Part shown: piece after piece, positions 7,728 through 10,606 of the stretch
How the letters are laid out: every line of letters starts with the position of its first letter
Position numbering within the stretch: the first letter of the stretch is position 1
NCBI GenBank assembly: GCA_937958475.1
Contig: CALFXR010000133.1
Coordinates: 1 to 10,606, forward strand
DNA length: 10,606 bases
Reading direction: 5' to 3'
DNA from: an uncultured Mesorhizobium sp.
Lineage (GTDB): Bacteria; Pseudomonadota; Alphaproteobacteria; Rhizobiales; Rhizobiaceae
Position numbers and translations under genes: made by a program
The notes under the pieces: model-generated
What the model was told of the DNA's origin: nothing
The model's input: only the letters and a program-made list of their open reading frames with translations
Databases searched by the model: none

Positions 7728-8903
7728 ATGTCCCTGCCCCCGCTCCACAATGTCCGCGTCATCGAACTGGCGCGCATCCTCGCCGGCCCGTGGGCCGGCC
7801 AGCTGCTGGCCGACCTCGGGGCGGACGTCATCAAGGTGGAAAATCCGGACGGCGGAGACGACACGCGCAAATGGGGTCCGCCCTTCGTCACCGGCGCCGA
7901 CGGCGAGAACCTGTCGGCCGCCTACTACCACTCGTGCAACCGCGGCAAGCGCTCGATCGCGCTCGATTTCTCGACGCCGGAGGGTGCCGAGATCGTGAAG
8001 CGCCTGGCGGCGACGGCGGACGTGCTGATCGAGAACTTCAAGCTCGGGGGCTTGAAGAAATACGGGCTCGACTACGAGAGCCTGAGGAAGATCAACCCGC
8101 GGCTGGTCTACTGCTCGATCACCGGCTTCGGCCAGGACGGGCCCTACGCGCCGCGCGCCGGCTACGACTTCATCATCCAGGGCATGGCCGGCATGATGTC
8201 GATCACCGGCGAGCCGGGCCGCGAGCCGCAGAAGGCGGGCGTCGCCATCTCCGACATCTTCACCGGCCTCTATTCGGTGATCGCCATCCAGGCCGCGCTG
8301 CGCCATGCCGAGGCGACCGGCGAGGGCCAGCACATCGACATGGCGCTGTTCGACACTCAGATCTCCGTGCTCGGCAACCAGAACCTGAACTACCTCGTGT
8401 CGGGCGTCTCGCCCGTGCAGATGGGCAACGCCCACATGAACATCGCGCCCTACGAGGTGCTGCCGGTGAAGGACGGACACTTCATCCTCGCGGTCGGCAA
8501 TGACGGGCAGTTCCAGAAGTTCTGTTCCGTCGTCGGGCTGGACGACCTGCCGCGCGATCCCGCCTTCGCCACCAATCCCGCCCGCGTCGCCAACCGCGCC
8601 GCGCTGCGCGCCCAGATGATCGAAAGGCTGGCGACGATGGAGCGCGAGCCGCTGCTCGCCGCCCTGGAGAAGGCGAGCGTGCCGGCCAGCCCGATCAACA
8701 CGATCGGCCAAGCGTTCGCCGATCCGCAGACGATCGCCCGCGGCATGCGCCTCGACCTCGACGACGGCCACGGCAACCTGCTGCCTTCGGTGCGCGCGCC
8801 GATGGTAATGTCGGGGACGCCGCTCACCTACGAACGGCCTTCGCCGCGTCTCGGCGAGCACACTGCGGAAATCATGGCGGAACTGGAGAAGAGCGGATCA
8901 TGA
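7728..8903 (+). CDS. Class III CoA-transferase, CaiB/BaiF family
   Basis: A 391-residue cytoplasmic enzyme predicted to move CoA from an acyl-CoA donor to a carboxylic acid. Family features: LHNVRVIELARILAGPWAGQLLADLGADVIKVE (6-38), the nucleotide-binding start; GDDTRKWGPPF (43-53), often seen in the succinyl-CoA:dicarboxylate group; NRGKRSIALDF (71-81); LIENFKLGGLKKYGLDY (100-116); and the catalytic Asp, Asp176 in GVAISDIFTG, equivalent to Asp169 of formyl-CoA transferase. QHIDMALFD (201-209) and a C-terminal part (RPSPRLGEHTAEIM near 373-386) complete the interlocked-dimer fold. Length is normal. The start is ATG 7728 with GAGG ten bases upstream. Its TGA stop overlaps the next gene's ATG, so it is translationally coupled to the ThDP enzyme and probably supplies that enzyme's CoA-ester or shares its pathway. 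Donor and acceptor cannot be read from sequence; the GDDTR motif hints at dicarboxylate-type substrates only weakly. Confidence 0.93.
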   Translation: MSLPPLHNVRVIELARILAGPWAGQLLADLGADVIKVENPDGGDDTRKWGPPFVTGADGENLSAAYYHSCNRGKRSIALDFSTPEGAEIVKRLAATADVLIENFKLGGLKKYGLDYESLRKINPRLVYCSITGFGQDGPYAPRAGYDFIIQGMAGMMSITGEPGREPQKAGVAISDIFTGLYSVIAIQAALRHAEATGEGQHIDMALFDTQISVLGNQNLNYLVSGVSPVQMGNAHMNIAPYEVLPVKDGHFILAVGNDGQFQKFCSVVGLDDLPRDPAFATNPARVANRAALRAQMIERLATMEREPLLAALEKASVPASPINTIGQAFADPQTIARGMRLDLDDGHGNLLPSVRAPMVMSGTPLTYERPSPRLGEHTAEIMAELEKSGS

Positions 8904-10549
8904 AGACCGGCGGACAACTGATCGTCGAGGCGCTCGAGGTCAACGGCGTCGAACGCGTCTATTCGGTGCCGGGCGAGAGCTACCTCGCCGTGCTCGACGC
9001 GCTGCACGATTCCGGCATCAGGAACATCGTCTGCCGCCAGGAAGGCGGGGCGGCGATGATGGCCGACTGCGAGGGGCGGCTGACCGGCCGGCCCGGCGTC
9101 TGCTTCGTCACGCGCGGGCCGGGCGCCACCAACGCCTCGCCGGGCATCCACATCGCCCGGCAGGATTCCAACCCCGTCGTCATGTTCGTCGGCCAGGTGG
9201 CGCGCGGCAACATCGAGCGCGAGGCCTTCCAGGAGGTCGACTACAGGGCTTTCTTCGGCTCGATGGCGAAATGGGTGGTCGAGATCGACGACGCGTCGCG
9301 CATCCCCGAACTGGTGACGCGCGCCTTTTCGGTCGCCGCGTCGGGCCGGCCGGGGCCGGTGGTCGTGGCGCTGCCCGAGGACATGCTGACCGACCTGGTG
9401 GAGGCGCCCGCCCCCCTTCCCTTCGTGCCGGTCGAGACCGCGCCCGGCGAGGCCGAGATCGCCGCGACGGTGGCCCTGCTCGAAAAGGCCGAGCGGCCCT
9501 TCGTCATCCTCGGCGGCACGCGCTGGACGGAGGATGCCGTCGCCGCCATGTGCGCTGCGCTGGAGACGTGGAAGCTGCCGGTCGGCTGCTCGTTCCGCCG
9601 GCAGGCGCTGTGCGACCAGATGCATGCCTCCTATGCCGGAGACGTCGGCATCGGCATCAACCCGAAGCTCGGCGACTACATCAAGAAGGCGGACGTCGTG
9701 CTCCTCGTCGGCTGCCGCTTCGGCGAAATGCCGTCGTCGGACTATACGCTGATGAAGAGCCCCTACCCCGACCAGAAGCTGGTCCACGTCTATCCCGACG
9801 CGTCGGAGCTCGGCCGCGTCTACCGGCCGACGGTGGCGATCAACGCCACGCCCTCGGCTTTCGCGCGGGCCTTCGCGGCGACCGCGCCGAAGGCGACGCC
9901 GGTCTGGGCGAACCGCACCGCCGAGATGCACGAGGACTATCTTGCCTGGTCGACGCCGCTGGCGGACGGCCCCGGCCCGGTGAAGATGGGGCCGATCATG
10001 GCCTGGCTGGAAAAGACCCTGCCGGAGGACGTCATCATCGCCAACGGCGCCGGCAACTTCGCCACCTGGGTCCATCGCTATCACCGCTTCCGTCGCTTCA
10101 ACAGCCAGGCCGCGCCGACCTCGGGCTCGATGGGCTACGGCGTGCCGGGCGGCGTCGCGGCGAAGCTGATCAATCCCGGGCGCGAGGTGATCGTCTGGGC
10201 CGGCGACGGCGACTTCCTGATGAACGGCCAGGAGTTCGCCACCGCGATGCAGTACGGCGCGCCGGTGATCGTGGTAATCCTCAACAACGGTATCTACGGC
10301 ACCATCCGGATGCACCAGGAGCGCGAGTATCCTGGCCGCGTCTCCGGAACCACGCTGCGCAATCCCGACTTCGCGGCGCTGGCCCGCGCCTATGGCGGCC
10401 ATGGCGAGACGGTGGAGCGGACCGAGGAGTTCGCCGGCGCCTTCGAGCGCGCCCGGGCGAGCGGCAAGCCGGCGATCATCGAGGTCAAGCTCGACCCGGA
10501 GGCGATCACGCCGACGCGCACACTGACGCAGATCCGCGAGAAGCGGTAG
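8900..10549 (+). CDS. Thiamine-diphosphate-dependent enzyme of the acetolactate synthase superfamily, substrate unknown
   Basis: A 549-residue cytoplasmic ThDP enzyme with the three-domain arrangement: Pyr domain (about 1-170), central domain (about 185-330) and PP domain (about 360-530). The catalytic Glu that activates ThDP is Glu48 in VCRQEGGAAMMA. RGPGATNASPGIHIARQDSNPVV (72-94) is acetolactate-synthase-like. The ThDP/Mg motif runs GDGDF (435-439) to NN (462-463). YGVPGGVAAK (413-422) precedes it. Length matches the superfamily. It differs from textbook IlvB in the PP region and in the C-terminus (ITPTRTLTQIREKR), and I see no ilvN-type regulatory subunit next to it, so branched-chain synthesis is unlikely. 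It also lacks obvious likeness to oxalyl-CoA decarboxylase. The ATG start overlaps the upstream stop (ATGA), with GGAG eleven bases before. Options include a 2-hydroxyacyl-CoA lyase-like, decarboxylase or carboligase role on the CoA-transferase's product; this is inference. Confidence 0.9.
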   Translation: MKTGGQLIVEALEVNGVERVYSVPGESYLAVLDALHDSGIRNIVCRQEGGAAMMADCEGRLTGRPGVCFVTRGPGATNASPGIHIARQDSNPVVMFVGQVARGNIEREAFQEVDYRAFFGSMAKWVVEIDDASRIPELVTRAFSVAASGRPGPVVVALPEDMLTDLVEAPAPLPFVPVETAPGEAEIAATVALLEKAERPFVILGGTRWTEDAVAAMCAALETWKLPVGCSFRRQALCDQMHASYAGDVGIGINPKLGDYIKKADVVLLVGCRFGEMPSSDYTLMKSPYPDQKLVHVYPDASELGRVYRPTVAINATPSAFARAFAATAPKATPVWANRTAEMHEDYLAWSTPLADGPGPVKMGPIMAWLEKTLPEDVIIANGAGNFATWVHRYHRFRRFNSQAAPTSGSMGYGVPGGVAAKLINPGREVIVWAGDGDFLMNGQEFATAMQYGAPVIVVILNNGIYGTIRMHQEREYPGRVSGTTLRNPDFAALARAYGGHGETVERTEEFAGAFERARASGKPAIIEVKLDPEAITPTRTLTQIREKR

Positions 10550-10606
10550 GAGGGCACCGCCGAGGTCCGCCCACCGCCCGCCCGGGTGGCATCGGCTGTG
10601 CTTCGG
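10550..10606 (+). other. Short non-coding tail after the ThDP-enzyme gene
   Basis: Fifty-seven bases, GC-rich, with a weak inverted repeat CCACC (10571-10575) and GGTGG (10585-10589) that could be part of a terminator. The window ends before a T-run or a following gene can be judged. Confidence 0.25.

Noticed and set aside
8828..10402. Minus-strand open frame of 524 codons opposite the ThDP-enzyme gene
   Set aside because: Shadow of a gene with clear ThDP motifs; the translation has no domain-like pattern.
7728..10549. Oxalate degradation pair frc-oxc
   Set aside because: Gene order fits, but the second protein has acetolactate-synthase-like motifs (RGPGATNA, RQEGGAAMMA) and does not resemble oxalyl-CoA decarboxylase in the segments I can recall.

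Overview
The window is GC-rich, densely coded chromosomal DNA, with strong G/C bias at third codon positions and short intergenic gaps. Its gene content (EttA, DEAD-box helicase, GGDEF protein, GFA protein, CaiB-type CoA-transferase, TPP enzyme) and an intergenic motif resembling Mesorhizobium-type palindromic repeats suggest an alphaproteobacterium, probably Hyphomicrobiales (Rhizobiales). This is inferred from composition and recognised families. No rRNA, tRNA, insertion sequence, phage gene or CRISPR array was seen.

Layout. (1) 1-1447, minus strand: most of ettA, an ABC-F ribosome-associated ATPase, with its C-terminus outside the window. (2) 1448-1744: a divergent intergenic region with a plausible ettA promoter and a hairpin in the leader of the next gene. 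(3) 1745-3661, plus strand: a 638-residue DEAD-box RNA helicase with a DbpA-type RNA-binding domain and a basic tail. (4) 3662-3974: a non-coding gap with a long imperfect hairpin and a degenerate palindromic repeat. (5) 3975-5255: a membrane-anchored GGDEF diguanylate cyclase that probably starts at TTG. (6) 5361-6293: an alpha/beta hydrolase of the lysophospholipase/monoglyceride lipase type. (7) 6364-6756: a GFA/CENP-V family zinc protein. (8) 6757-6970: a gap holding what looks like the broken tail of a second hydrolase gene, plus the promoter region of the next module. (9) 6971-7655: a type II toxin-antitoxin pair, Phd/YefM-like antitoxin and VapC-like PIN toxin. (10) 7728-10549: a class III CoA-transferase overlapping by 4 nt (ATGA) a ThDP-dependent enzyme of the acetolactate-synthase superfamily.

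How the genes work together. ettA and the helicase both act on RNA or translation but are transcribed divergently. The GGDEF, hydrolase and GFA genes share a strand, but gaps of 70-105 nt and a hairpin over the GGDEF stop codon argue against a tight operon. Two pairs are clearly coupled. In the toxin-antitoxin pair the genes lie 4 nt apart, in order antitoxin then toxin. In the CoA-transferase/ThDP-enzyme pair the start and stop codons overlap, which suggests successive steps on one carboxylic acid: activation to a CoA thioester, then ThDP-dependent C-C bond chemistry. That pair has no obvious characterised pathway and is the best candidate for new biology. Most of the rest is ordinary core and accessory chromosome.
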